NCBI GenBank assembly: GCA_963854735.1
Contig: OY978097.1
Span: forward strand, 1,178,001-1,242,000
Direction: 5' to 3'
Source: Marvania coccoides
Lineage: Eukaryota; Chlorophyta; Trebouxiophyceae; Chlorellales; Chlorellaceae
DNA: 64,000 bases
Shown: positions 10,813 to 21,431 of the stretch, one piece after another
Position numbering within the stretch: position 1 is the stretch's first letter
Layout of the letters: every line of letters begins with the position of its first letter
Translations under genes and position numbers: made by a program
The notes under the pieces: generated by a model
The model's input: the letters and a program-made list of their open reading frames with translations, nothing else
Database searches by the model: none
What the model was told of the DNA's origin: nothing

Positions 10813-12694
10813 TCAGTGCCGGTCCCAGTCTTCGGGCGGGCAGGTAAGCCGCCGAATGAACGCTGCAAACGCGTCCCAGTTGTCCAGCATCATGTCGCCC
10901 ATGCGTAGGAACGTCAGCCGCTCCAGCCGCCCCGCCATCACGCTCTGCCCGAACGCAGATTCGGCGATGCGGTCAAAGGCGTGCTGGTCATACCTCTGCA
11001 GCGCGTTCTCGCCAGCTACAGGCACCCCCATCCGGGCAGCCGTCGCCAGCACCTGGTGCAGCAGCCCCTCAGGGGAGCACTGCCCCTCCCTGGGGTGCTC
11101 ACAGTCGCGCATCTCCACGCAGGTGAAGGACGCCCCCACCCGATGCGCCGCCAGCATCTCAAAGATGGGGAGGTAGCCGTTCTTGTACCACGTGGAGTAG
11201 TACCCTGCGGTATTTTCTGCCGCGTGCGAACGTGACTTGAACCACCAGTGCACGCCAGCCAGCTTGACGCTCACGCGAGCGGCAGGCTCAAAACTGAACA
11301 GCCGCCCGCCGTCTGCGGTCTCGCACACGTCGCTGATCGCCCTGGGGCGCCCCCGCTCCGCCAGCACCGTGGTCACCGCGCCAAGCACGCGATGGCCGTG
11401 CGCCAGCAGCTGCGAGGAGTACCAGGACAGGAAAAATGCGCCGTAGGGCGTGTCCCAGCTGCCGCCGGTGTCCTTGAAGAACCCGGTCTCAAACTCGCGG
11501 GCGTTGTAGTGCCCCGCATCGTGAGGGCCGCCGTGGCCCCACTCGGGGCGCCCTGCCAGCGCCGCCGCTTCTTGCAAGCTAGCCAGCATGTAGCGGTCGT
11601 AGCACTGAAACTGGCCCACCCCAGGGAACCGCCACCGGCCGTCGCCCTCAGGGTATGCGGGGTAGCGCAGCTCCCCAGCAGGACCCAGTCCCACCGTCAC
11701 CTCGGTGACGACGTCGCCCAGCTGCCCCGAAAATTCGTCGGCAAAGGCGGCGATGAAATCTGCGTACGCCTGCACGGGGGTTCGCCCCGCCAGCACCGGC
11801 GCCTCGTCGCACCCCAGCGACAGACACTCCCTGTTCCTGAAGCCCGCTGCGTCGGTGTAGAAAATATCAGGGTCGGCTGCCCCAGCGTCCAACACCCACG
11901 GCGGCAGAGGGATCGTGCAGGTGTCGCCCACATTGCCACCCGCTGCGTGGAAGCTCATCACCGCCTGCACCTTGAGCCCCGCGGCCGCCACCTGCTGAAA
12001 GAGCCTGCGGTACGCTGAGAAGTCATACTGCTGCGGTCCCGCGTGCTCTACTATGCCCCACCAAACATCTACCATCACGCCTTCTACCCCGGAGGCGCGC
12101 AGCATCTCCAGGCCCACCTCCATCGCCTTCTCGCGCATCAGCACGGGGCGGGGACCGTCCCTTGCATTGTCTCCCGCCTCCACCAGCCACACCGTGTCCA
12201 GCGGCAGCATCACGTAAATGGGGACGCCGCGCACCGGGGAGGTCATGGGTTGGGGGACGGTGCAGTTGGGGGCGTCGGAAGCTTGGTAGATGCGCATGAG
12301 AAGGCTGCAAAAAAGTAAATGACAGTGAGGGGTGTGTGTGAGGAAAAGGGTTGGCGGGAAGAGGGAAAGGCGGGGTGTTGGCCGCAAATTCTCACCTTCG
12401 CAGCTCTGAATCGGGCTTCACGAAGCCTGAGCGAGGCAGCCGCTGGTTTCCAGAGGTTGTGGCTGCCCCTCTGCCATGAAAATCCGTCAACTCATTCCGC
12501 AATGCCAGTCTGGTTTCGCGGCGTCTGGCCGCGACCTGCAGATGGAAACATGTGCATTGAGGCGTCTGTTTGCGGGTGGCGGAGCGAAAAAACGAAAGGA
12601 CGAAACCTACATTTCTGTGATTCAATTCGTTGTGGGGGGCTGCTCTGCCACTATGGCAGGCAGTTTGGCCAGTTAAGACCCTAGTCGGAGACAT
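10813..12694 (-). CDS. BAM: Beta-amylase, glycoside hydrolase family 14
   Basis: The exons are 12694-12396 and 12304-10813 (phase 2), giving 596 residues. It releases maltose from non-reducing ends of starch chains. Family blocks occur in order: PIYVMLPLDTVW, VDVWWGIVEHAGPQQYDF, the mobile-loop region SFHAAGGNVGD with the conserved Asp, VGLGPAGELRYPAYPEGDGRW containing the general-acid Glu, FQCYDRYMLASLQ, AGVHWWFKSRSHAAENTAGYY, SFTCVEMRD containing the general-base Glu, and VAGENALQRYD. Both catalytic glutamates are present, so it is probably active. The first 110 residues are Arg/Thr-rich and fit a plastid transit peptide. The start could also be ATG 12712, and a further intron within the N-terminal exon (acceptor ccatctgcag) cannot be excluded. 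An insert of about 20 residues precedes the HWW block. Confidence 0.93.
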
Positions 12695-12712
12695 CTCTCG
12701 GTGAGGCAGCAC

Positions 12713-13090
12713 GCATTATCAATGGTCAGTCCCCTCCCACGTTTTTTGATTTGAGAGAAAAAATTCTGGAGCGTTTCGGAATGAGGAGGGGAGCCGCCTT
12801 GCCGCTTGTTTAATGATGTGATAAAAATGTAAGCTAAATGAATTCTGAAATGAAGGAGGAATATGGCTGCCCGACAGGAAGAGAAACATGCGGACGCCCT
12901 ACCGTAGGCGACTCATCCTCGTCCGATCCGCATTATTCATTACCATTCATAATTACCATGGCATTTAGGCATTAATTCGCAATCGCTCTTCGCATCAGAG
13001 TCATATTTAAAAGCAGCAGGGCATGAACAACTTGCCCTACAGGGATTCGTTTTTTTTTTCGGTTTGTTTTTTATTTAGAACAACAAAGCT
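12713..13090. promoter_or_regulatory. Divergent promoter region, beta-amylase / bS21m
   Basis: 378 bp separate the starts of beta-amylase (minus) and bS21m (plus). A T-rich stretch lies just before the bS21m ATG (13046-13080). I see no certain TATA box and no coding sequence. Confidence 0.5.
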
Positions 13091-13543
13091 ATGTGGGGCG
13101 CCGCGTTTGAGGGGGTGGGCGCTCGGCTGATGATCAAATCGCTGCAGTCGCTGCGTGCGCTCGGCCAGCAGTCGTGGGCGACGGCGGTGCAGGCGCAGCA
13201 GCAGCGCGGCATTGTATCAGTCGACGTTGTCAACAACCAGGCGGAGAAGGCAGTGCGCACGCTCAGGCGCAAGGTGTCCGAGGAAGGGTTCAGGGACACG
13301 TGGATTGCGCAAAGCGTCTTTACCAAGCCCTGCCACAAGCGCATCAAAGCAGAAGCGGAGACTGCCAAACGGTTGAAAAAGAGGGTGTTCAAGGAGAAGT
13401 TGCGATGGTGAGTAGCATCATTTTTACAAATGCAATTAATTATTTCATATCCAGAGACAATAAAGCTCCCCCCCCTCCCCATAAAAACTAAGCTTTGCTG
13501 TCACTCTTGCAGGATCATGCGCCGCAACGCCAGAGGATTTTAA
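13091..13543 (+). CDS. MRPS21: Mitochondrial small-subunit ribosomal protein bS21
   Basis: The exons are 13091-13407 and 13513-13543; the intron splits a Trp codon (TG|G). The product is 115 residues. The bS21 core is VDVVNNQAEKAVRTLRRKVSEEG, then FTKPCHKRIKAEAETAKRLKKR, the usual pattern of a helix followed by a highly basic helix-rich tail that binds 16S-type rRNA near the mRNA platform. The N-terminal 45 residues (MWGAAFEGVGARLMIKSLQSLRALG) are amphipathic and basic, fitting a mitochondrial presequence, so I assign it to mitochondria rather than plastid. The last exon is only 31 bases, encoding IMRRNARGF. It is followed directly by AATAAA-like sequence. Confidence 0.88.
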
Positions 13544-13729
13544 TAAATAGTTTTTAATTGAAAGAACCCTCTCATTCATTTTCACATCGCTTTACATTCT
13601 ATAAACCATTATTTTACTGTTACTTATCCGTCTGTTTGAAAAAAAATGCCGTTTTTTACTAAAGAACAAAAAGAAAAAGTCAAATATCGATGTTCTTACG
13701 CCGGCACTCATCATCAGCAAGAAACTGGT

Positions 13730-16455
13730 TTAATCCTGCATCGCGTCAGCAGCGGGCTCGCCCTCCTGCTCCTCCAGCGTGGGCATCTCCGCATCCATGC
13801 TCTCCGGCTCAGCAGCAGCCTCACCAGCAGGCCCTGGCGCCGGCGCAGGGGCAGGCTCCTCCACCTTGGGCACAGGCTTGGGCTTGCTCAGAATGGGATC
13901 GCACACCCTTGCCACGGTTTCTCCCTTCTTTTGCAAGTCTGCAACCACCAGGACGGGGTCCTCATGGGCGACTGCAGATGCCTGCAACGCCTCCTTCTCG
14001 CCCAGCCACGCCAGCACGCTCTGCGCCTCCCCGGACACCTTGCTCAACTCTTCCTCACTCAGGTGTGCATACTTGGCGTCGTCAGACTGCGCGGCGTTCA
14101 GGTAGCCCTGGCAGAGGGAGCGCAGGGCGGAAACTGCGGCAGGGCGCGCCTCCGCCTCACGAGCCCTCGCCTCCAAGGGGGCCCCCAGTGCGTGGAGCTC
14201 CCCGAGCTTGGCCACATATGCGCTCTTTGCCAGGTCCTCTCCCTCGTCGTACAGCCAGTTCTCGGCGGTCTCCAGCGCTGTCACGATGGCGGCCTTCTTG
14301 TCCGACGTCACAAACTTGGCCAGCGAGTCGCCCAGCCGGTTGCGCAGCGAGTACACATACGACTCCACGGCGTTGCGGGCGTCGGCGGTGTCCTCCTGCA
14401 CGCGCGACTGCAGCGCCATCTCGCACTCTGCCTCGTACAGCGCCTGCACCGCCTCCTTGCTCAGCTCGCCAGTGGCGGCAGTGAAGGGCACCGGGATCTT
14501 CTTGGTGCGCAACTTCTTCTTAGGGGCCTCAGCGGCCGGGGGACCGGCCTCAGCGGCGGCCTCGGGAGCGGCTTCAGCAGCTGCCGCGTCATCGGCGGCA
14601 GGGTCGGCGGCTCCAGCCTCTGCTGCGTCCGCCATGGGAGTGTCCGCAGCAGGAACAGGACTCGCTTCAGCAGCAGGTGCAGCAGCGGGCTCTGCGGGCG
14701 TCGCCTGGGCCTCCTCCAGCTCCTCGATCAGATTGACGCTCTCCACAGCCACAATGCCGTTGAGGGTCAGCACCACCTTCACCTTCAGCTTGGCCTTGCC
14801 GCTGGCGGGGACCGCGAACTTGCCGATAGTCCACTTGCCGATCTGTCGCTCGGCAGAGGAGGGGATGTCTGAGTCGGGGGTGTACTCTGCGGTCAGCTCA
14901 AACGGCTCAGAGCGGTAGAAAGTCAGCATCTTAGCGCTGGGCACGTGGCTGCCGCGGTTGAACACCACTGATGTCACAGTCTCGCCGTCCTTGTCCCACG
15001 AGAACTGCACGCCATAGGGGAAGGCGTCCTGCACCTGGAACTCGCGGACGCGGAAGGCGGGCGACAGCATGGCGCACTGCAGGGCGCACCCGCGGGAGGG
15101 GGTCTCCTTGGCGTTGAGCGTGCGCGAAGGCTCGCGTCCGAAGAAGTCGGTGAGCAGCTGCTGCACCGCACGAACGCGGGTGCTGCCGCCCACCAGCTCC
15201 ACCTGATTGATCTGCTCCGGGGTCAGCCCAGCGTCCGCCATGGCGCGCTGCACGGGCACCAGCAGGCGGTCCAGGATGCTCTTGGAATTTTCTTCGAGCA
15301 CGTCCCTGGTGATCATGCTGTTAAAATCCAGTTCGGGCGTGATGGACTCGACGTTGAGCGGCGACTCGGGGTTGGTCGTCAGCACCTTTTTGGTGCGCTC
15401 GCAGGCACGCAACAGGCGGTACGCGGAGCGGGGCTTGGAGCGCACGTCTACCTTGTGCTTCTCCTGCACCTCGGCCGCGAAGTAGTCGAACAGCACGCGG
15501 TCAAAGTCTCTGCCGCCCAGGTTGCGGTCCCACGCGTTGGCCAGCACCGCCAGCTCCCCTTTTTTCAGCGCCACGATGCACACCTGAGTGGAGTTGTGGC
15601 CCACGTCCACAAAGGCTACGTTCAGGGGCTCTGACTCGGGCAGCTCGGTCTTGTAGATGCCGTAAGCCAGGGCGGTGGCGGTGGTGTCGTCCAGCAACCG
15701 CAGGCAGTTCAGGCCCGCGATCTGGGCAGCCGCCAGCATGGCATAGCGCTCCGACTCGGTGTAGAACACCGGCACGGAGATGACAACGTCGGATACCTGG
15801 GTGGAGTGCTCCTTCTCAGCGATTTCGCGCAAATCGACGAGCAGCGCGGCCATGATCTGCTCGGGGGACAACAGTGCCTTCCTGTCGAGGTAGTCGACCT
15901 CAATAAGGCACTCCCCACGTGGGCCCGCCGCCAGCGCGAACGGGAACGAGTCCTTGTCTGCTTGGACGGCCGGATCATCAAAGCGCTTTCCCAGCAGGCG
16001 CTTCACCTGGGTGATGGTGTTGCGGGGGTTGGTGGACAGCGCGCCGACTGCAAAACACACAAAAAGAAGGGGAGAGGGAGAGGGTGAGGTTAGAGGGGCT
16101 GAAGAGAGGATTTGATGGGGGGAAGCGGCGGCAGGCCTCTGGAGAAAATGAAGAGAGGAATCGAAATAGAGGGGCTCACCTGCAGCAGTGCCCATCTGAC
16201 GCTGTTTTGACGTGAATGTGACCACGCTGGGGGTCTCCCGCTTGGATTCCTTGTTGAGGAGAACATCCACACCTGCACGATCAAAATGAACGGTTTTGAG
16301 AAACGGCAACTGGGTGAAACAGATCGTGGTTGTGAGCTGCATAGATCTAAACACAATGCCGATATATTCATCTGCAAGCACAGCCGCCCACCTCCTTTAC
16401 GGGCCAGCGCAATGCAGCTGGCCGAATCCCCAATGTCAATGCCGGCTACACTCAT
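13730..16455 (-). CDS. HSP110: Hsp110/Hsp70-like chaperone (HSPA4 type)
   Basis: The exons are 16455-16392, 16272-16180 and 16047-13730, giving 824 residues. The protein opens SVAGIDIGDSASCIALARKGG, then VDVLLNKESKRETPSVV, the typical Hsp110 variant of the Hsp70 ATPase. Later blocks include NTITQVKRLLGK, FVDVGHNSTQVCIVALKKG, RNLGGRDFDRVLFDYF and VELVGGSTRVRAVQQLL. The beta domain follows (TVTSVVFNRGSHVPSAKMLTF), then an expanded Ala/Glu/Pro-rich acidic loop of roughly 100 residues and a C-terminal helical domain. Hsp110 proteins act as nucleotide-exchange factors for cytosolic Hsp70 and as holdases. The C-terminus is acidic and lacks EEVD or an ER-retention signal, so the location is cytosol or nucleus. 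It shares a 357-bp divergent spacer with the histidine phosphatase gene. Confidence 0.93.
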
Positions 16456-16812
16456 TGTTCCTTGCCCTGCTTCAATGAGACAAAAGAACGATGTCTCTTA
16501 ATGTTTTAAATTAAATATTAAGCCGCCGCTTCTGCCGCAAATCATTTTTTCCGTCTAGAACAGTCTAGTCTTCTTGAGTTTTCCTTTTTCTTGAGAGGAC
16601 ATGCAACAACCTTTGTTGAAAGCCACTACTTCCTGTTCAAACCCATTGCTTTCATTGCTGCACACCATCTCCCAGCAGCCGCGACGTTTTTCGTTTGCAT
16701 TTTTTTCATTCAAATCTCTTCTTTTTTCAAAAGCTTTCAAAACAAAGCGGCACCCGAAGGGGGAAAAATGAAAACTGAAGATGTTCGTGGTCTTTGAACA
16801 GCGTGCACGGAT
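16456..16812. promoter_or_regulatory. Divergent promoter region, Hsp110 / histidine phosphatase
   Basis: 357 bp lie between divergent starts. The region has T-rich tracts and several scattered TTC and GAA trimers near 16560-16640 and 16710-16740. I cannot arrange them into a convincing three-unit heat-shock element. No coding sequence is supported. Confidence 0.4.
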
Positions 16813-17664
16813 GTGGGAGGTGTGAACATGTTGTCGAGGGGGGAGCGTCGCCAACTGCAAGAGGCCCAGCGGCAGCAAAAACGCCTGGCCGCTCAGACAG
16901 AGGCCGCCTGCGAGCTGGTGTTGACAAGGCACGGCGAGACAGACTGGAACGTGGAACACCGGCTACAAGGCCAACTTCAACCAGGACCGCCACTCAACGA
17001 AAAAGGTTTCCAGCAGGCAGCGGCGCTGGCGGTGAGACTGGCCGGGGAAAGCTTTGATGTGGTGTACACCAGCGATCTGCAGCGCACCATGCAGACTGCG
17101 CAGGTGATATGTGAGCACCGGCCTGGAATTTCCATTGTGGGCGATGCTCAGCTGCGAGAGCGATTTCTGGGACCGTTGCAAGCCTCAACGCTGGCGGAAG
17201 CACGAGTCGCCTTTCCCGACATCTGCAATGGTTTGATACGCCCCAACGAAGCATCTGCCATGGTGCGCTTATTTTTTAATTCCCCCCCTGCATTTTGTCA
17301 TGTCTTTTTCCTTTGCGAAACTAAAACAAAAAGAAACAAAAAACTGCAGGCTGGGATCGAGTCTCTGGAGGAGCTGCAGGCCCGGGCAGCTGGTGTGTTG
17401 GAGCGCATCGCTGCTGCCCACCCCAAACAGCGAGTGCTGGTGGTCGTTCACGGGGGAGTCCTGCATGCTGTGCATAAAAAAGCAACAGGGATCGATCCTG
17501 GGGGGCGGGAGAAGAACTGCGCCCTGAGCACGCTGCGCATCGACGCCACCAAGCAACCAGCAGCCTGGGCTGTTGTAAAATGGGGAGATAGCTCCCACCT
17601 GGGCCCAAATGAAGGCAGCACCAGAGGAGGCGACGGCTTTGGAGGCGGCGCCATGGGAGGCTGA
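16813..17664 (+). CDS. Histidine phosphatase / phosphoglycerate mutase-like protein
   Basis: The exons are 16813-17262 and 17350-17664 (phase 0), giving 254 residues. The catalytic LVLTRHGETDWN motif is at about residue 37, followed by LQGQLQPGPPLNEKGFQQA, VYTSDLQRTMQTAQ, LRERFLGPLQ with the acid/base Glu, and the second histidine in VLVVVHGGVLHAV. This is the branch-1 histidine-phosphatase fold, shared by cofactor-dependent phosphoglycerate mutases, 2-carboxyarabinitol-1-phosphatase-like proteins and small phosphatases. The substrate cannot be told from the sequence. The Gly-rich tail (GGDGFGGGAMGG) is unusual. The 87-base intron is a multiple of three and has no stop codon, so a 283-residue retained-intron form is possible. 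ATG 16828 is an alternative start. Confidence 0.88.
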   Translation: MGGVNMLSRGERRQLQEAQRQQKRLAAQTEAACELVLTRHGETDWNVEHRLQGQLQPGPPLNEKGFQQAAALAVRLAGESFDVVYTSDLQRTMQTAQVICEHRPGISIVGDAQLRERFLGPLQASTLAEARVAFPDICNGLIRPNEASAMVRLFFNSPPAFCHVFFLCETKTKRNKKLQAGIESLEELQARAAGVLERIAAAHPKQRVLVVVHGGVLHAVHKKATGIDPGGREKNCALSTLRIDATKQPAAWAVVKWGDSSHLGPNEGSTRGGDGFGGGAMGG

Positions 17665-17797
17665 CTCAATTTTATTTTTCTTGATTTAATTCTTAAAGTT
17701 TTTATTATTTCATTTTTTACGAACGACTGAGATTGATAATGATGCTGAATGAAAGCTTTTCTAACTAGAAGATAATGTAACTATACTGTTTTTTTTT

Positions 17798-18475
17798 TCA
17801 GTTGCCGGGGGTGCGCACGATAGTCTGCAGGCGCTGCACAAAGGGAGCACGAGCTTCCACCGCAGCCTGCCGCATCGTCTCCCCGGCTGCCCTCCACCGC
17901 TGCTTGTGCGCCGTCAGGGTAGCCTCCTCCAGTCTCACCGGCCCATCTATTTCGGCTTCAGCAGAAGCAAGGGAAGCAGTAGGGGCACCCGATTTCTCCA
18001 CCCCCGCCATCTCCTCTCCTTCGCCTTCGCCTGCACGATTCTGAATGGGAGGCAGCCGATAGGAGTCCTCCAGCGGCCCAGAGTAGGTCGCGTTGGGGTT
18101 ATTGTATGTCCACTGCCGGCACAGGCTGTAGAGGGAGGGGTCCTCGATGCCGCTGCCCTTCAAGCGCAAGCGGCGGTCGGCAATGGTGATGATCTCTGCG
18201 GGAGGCTGAAGGGACGCTGCAGTCAAGCCCAAGCCTGGCCAAGACATCGTAAAAGCGGGTTGTTCCATCTTCTTGACTGCTGCTGCTGCTGCTGCGACAG
18301 GAGCAGCAGGTACTGCTGCAGGTGTTTCAGAGGCGTCCGGCATTGCCGCCGTGGTGGGGATGCTGCATATATATATATAAGAGCAGGTGGGGGTCAAGTT
18401 GAAAAAACACTGGGTGCGAAATAAGAGATTTTATGCATTTAAAGCAGGAGCGTTTGCAAACACTCACGGATCCAT
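17798..18475 (-). CDS. LIN37: LIN37-like subunit of the MuvB/DREAM complex
   Basis: There are two exons: a tiny first exon 18475-18468 (ATGGATCC) with donor GTGAGT, and 18362-17798 after an ATATATGCAG acceptor. The product is 190 residues. The centre contains IEDPSLYSLCRQWTYNNP, matching the animal LIN37 block built around PLYPICRAWMRN, followed by a YRLPP motif like LIN37 YKLPPP. The C-terminal helix (HKQRWRAAGETMRQ) also fits the family's Trp/Arg-rich end. LIN37 is a core MuvB component that helps repress cell-cycle genes with E2F-RB proteins. The N-terminus is Ala/Pro-rich. If splicing of the 8-base exon is wrong, translation could begin at ATG 18341 (MPDASET) with little loss. Confidence 0.75.
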
Positions 18476-19054
18476 ATTTTTTCCAGAGAGATTTATTTTT
18501 TTACGGAGCTGAAACAAGGAGCGCAGCGCTTTTCATGAAGGTGTGCGTGAATTTCAGACTTATTCTCGGATTGCTTTTTTGTTTGTTTTGGATGAGAAAT
18601 CGACCGTCGGACTTCAAAAGAGGTTTTGTTTTGCCTTTTTGGTGTTTGTTTAGCGCTCCATTCAAAAATAATAATATCACGCAGCGTGGTGCTCGTTCCA
18701 TCACTCGTAGCGCTGCAGAGAGGAGGGAAAAAAATGCAGATCACAGATTATTTTTGTTCTCTTTACTTTTTTTCTTGCAGGGAGGAACAACACCTACCGA
18801 ACAGACAAACATACTTTGAACTGAAGCTGGTGGAAATTATGGCATCGTCGACTTGGCGCTCGCCGTCAGCAGTTGAGCAGTTGACTTTGACCGACGGTTG
18901 TTGTGGCGGTGGAGGCTTCAGCAAATTAAAAAAAGCAACTCCGAAAACAGGCCCGTCTGCAGATTTTCATCTTTATATTTCTAAACTGCCGAAACTGCGT
19001 TTGAAAATGTAAACTGCTGCAGTTTTAGCTACTTTTTGTGTGCGAACTCATCTC
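18476..19054. other. Spacer with one doubtful small ORF
   Basis: 579 bp lie upstream of LIN37 and downstream of the SDR-MDR gene. A plus-strand frame 18839-19012 (58 codons, MASSTWRSPSAVEQ to LPKLRLKM) follows a good acceptor-like tttttcttgcag. It is too short and unrecognised to be called a gene. The rest is T-rich. Confidence 0.4.
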
Positions 19055-21024
19055 TCACAGCCGCGCTTGATAAAGCCTCGCAGGCTGCTGCTCTCCAGCC
19101 ATTGCAACGCAAACTTTTCCCATGCTGCGCCCACTCTGCAAGTGATCCACAGCGTCAAACACCGCCTCCACGCCCACAAACTTGGTAGAATCCACCGCCA
19201 CACTCAGCTGCCCCGCTTCCAACGCCTGCAGCAGTACAGCTAGGTGCCGTTTAAAGTGGACAGCGTGCAGCGGCAGAAAGAACCCAACCAGTGCCGCTCC
19301 CTTGGCCAGCAGCTTCTCAGGCAGCCCCACGTGAGGGCTGGGAGTCCACCCGCTGGAATACTGGCTGACGGCGCCAATCACCAGCAGCCGTCCCTTGGGT
19401 GCCAAAGCGTTGAGGGAGGTGGTGAACATGTCACCGCCCACCAGTTCTGCCACAACGTCGACTCCACCTGGGTACTCTTTCTTCAGCACTGACTTTAACG
19501 CCTCCTCCCGGTAGTTCACCACTCGGTCGGCCCCCAGCGCACGCAGCATGGCGCCTTTCTCAGCGCTGCCGCACGTTGCAATGACGTGCGCGCCTGCGGC
19601 CTTGGCCAGCTGCACATAAAACTGCCCAGTTCCGCCCGCAGCTGCTGTGATCAGAATAGTTTCTCCCGGCCGCAGCCTTGCGCCCTGCGCCAGCGAAATC
19701 GACGCCGTTAATCCACTGGTTAACAGAGCAACGACTTCTGGCGAGGGGCGAGGCACCGGCAGGCACTGCTTGGCTGGCACAACGGCAAATTCGCTGAACC
19801 CGCCGTACTGCATGGTGGCCACAGCCTGGCCTACCACGAGGCCGGAAACGTTGGGGCCGACAGCTGCCACCACGCCGCACGCCTCAAAACCAGCGTCAAA
19901 GGGCGGCTGCGAAGAGCTCCCGCCGCTCTGATAGCGCCCAGAGCTGAAGTTGATGTCGCTGGCGTTGATTCCGCAGTAGTAGTTTTTGACGAGCACGACG
20001 CCATGGGGCAGCAACGTGGGCAGCTGGAAGGAAACGACCTCCGCAGCCTCTCTAAAGTTGGTGGAAAGTTTGCGAATTGCGATTTTATGGGCGGTCTGTG
20101 GGAGGGGGCCAACAGCGAAGAGGAGGGGCTGTTCTTGAGGGAGCCTCAGCTCTGCAACAGGTAGAAGAAAAATTTCAACTAGAAAAAAAAAAGTTGAAAC
20201 AGCTGAACTTCAAATAATAATAAATTGTTGCTTTGTTCACCCAGTGGCGCCACACTAGGTCGCAGCGGCCTCATCACGTCACCGTTGGCCAGCACAATCG
20301 CGCACTGCCCTGCCGTGCTGCTGTCCCCTAGCACGCGCACCCCCACATCCACCACCTGCTCCACCTTTAACAGCCTCCCACCCACTTCTTTAGTAAGCTC
20401 CTCGGCCACGGCATTGCCCCTCGTCGTCCTCACCCCTCGGACCAACGCAGTGTCGACAAACTGAGGGCACAGCCCGCAGATCCTGATACCTTTGCTGCGC
20501 AGCAGGGTGGGCCCCAAGGATTGCACCAGCATCACGCACCCCGCCTTTGCTGCAGAGTAGACGGGAGCGGTGGGCATGGGAAAGATGCCGCCGGCGCTCG
20601 CGACCACCATAATGACGCCTTTGGAGCCCAGGCGGGTCATGACGCGCACTGCCAGGCGCACGCCAATCATCACCGCCGCTAGGTTGATGCGCAGGGTGTG
20701 CTGCCAGTCGTCAGAGTCGCCCCAAAGGGACCCACTTTCCATTATCCCAGCGTTCAAAATTGCAATGTCCAGGCTACCATGCCGCCGCACGTGCGCTTCG
20801 AATGCCGCGCTCTGAGCCGCCTCGCTGGCGACGTCGCACCGCACGGCCAGAGCTTGACCTCCAGCGGAGGTGAGCTCGTGCGCAAGAGCGTCCGCCAGCG
20901 GCTCATTGATGTCTGCCACCGTCACACCGTAGCCTGCGCGGAAGAGCTGGCGTGCAAAGCCTGCCCCAATGCCGTCCGCCCCGCCCGTGATGAAGACGGA
21001 TTTATTGCTGTTAGAAAAAGACAT
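19055..21024 (-). CDS. Fused short-chain dehydrogenase and MDR/quinone oxidoreductase
   Basis: The exons are 21024-20241 and 20151-19055 (phase 1), giving 626 residues. The N-terminal half is a classical SDR: SVFITGGADGIGAGFARQL (Rossmann TGxxxGxG), DIAILNAGIM, catalytic Ser region VVASAGG, and YSAAK (YxxxK). The C-terminal half is a medium-chain reductase of the ZADH2/PTGR3 group: LVKNYYCGINASDINFSSG, GFEACGVVAAVGPNVSG, ILITAAAGGTGQFYVQLAKA, GADRVVNYREEALK and RLLVIGAVSQYSSG. There is no zinc ligand set, so it probably reduces enones or quinones with NADPH. The splice joins the two domains in one frame; each half alone would look like a separate gene. Length and order match the plant fusion protein encoded by Arabidopsis At1g49670, as I recall it. 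The substrate is unknown. Confidence 0.88.
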
Positions 21025-21431
21025 TGTAATTGATTTGAAAATAAAATGTGTTTGTAGAGATCTGCTGTTGATTAATGACCTTTTTACGCTGAGCTGCAAA
21101 TTAAATCCCGCGGTCTTTTTATCTGACAATAGATGAGAGTTTTTTTCCCTGGGGAGGGGAGATTTCTGTATGGACAACCTTTCTGGTGCTCGGCGAGAAT
21201 TGCAGTGACTGGGGCTGGGATAATGAAGACGCAAGGAAAATTATCAATAGGGCAGACTATTCAGACACCAGCCCGCCGGCAACAGCATCTAAGAGGGGAC
21301 AGATCTGAGGAGAATTGCAATTGGTTTGATTTGCCCATTGACCCGCCGCCATATCATCGAGCTAACAAGGGAGCCCACAGCCCGCCCGCCCGTTCTCCCG
21401 CCCAGTATGTTTGTTTAGATTTACACGTCAA
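21025..21431. promoter_or_regulatory. Spacer upstream of the SDR-MDR fusion gene
   Basis: 407 bp lie between the SDR-MDR start and the 3' end of cyclin H. They hold the promoter of the former and the terminator region of the latter. No specific element is recognised. Confidence 0.4.

Noticed and set aside
13646..14872. A 408-codon open frame on the plus strand opposite the Hsp110 gene
   Set aside because: Its translation is Leu/Arg/His-rich with no domain, and it is the antisense shadow of a GC-rich exon clearly coding Hsp110. The same applies to other long antisense frames, for example at 11248-12018, 35704-36612 and 62957-63972.
18839..19012. 58-codon plus-strand ORF after a good acceptor
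   Set aside because: Short, unrecognised, with no upstream exon that can be placed. Kept only as a remark in the spacer entry.
19055..21234. Two separate genes: SDR and quinone oxidoreductase
   Set aside because: A good donor (CTGG|GTGAAC) and acceptor (TTGCAG|AGCTG) join them in frame, and the second half has no start ATG that includes its conserved N-terminal strand.
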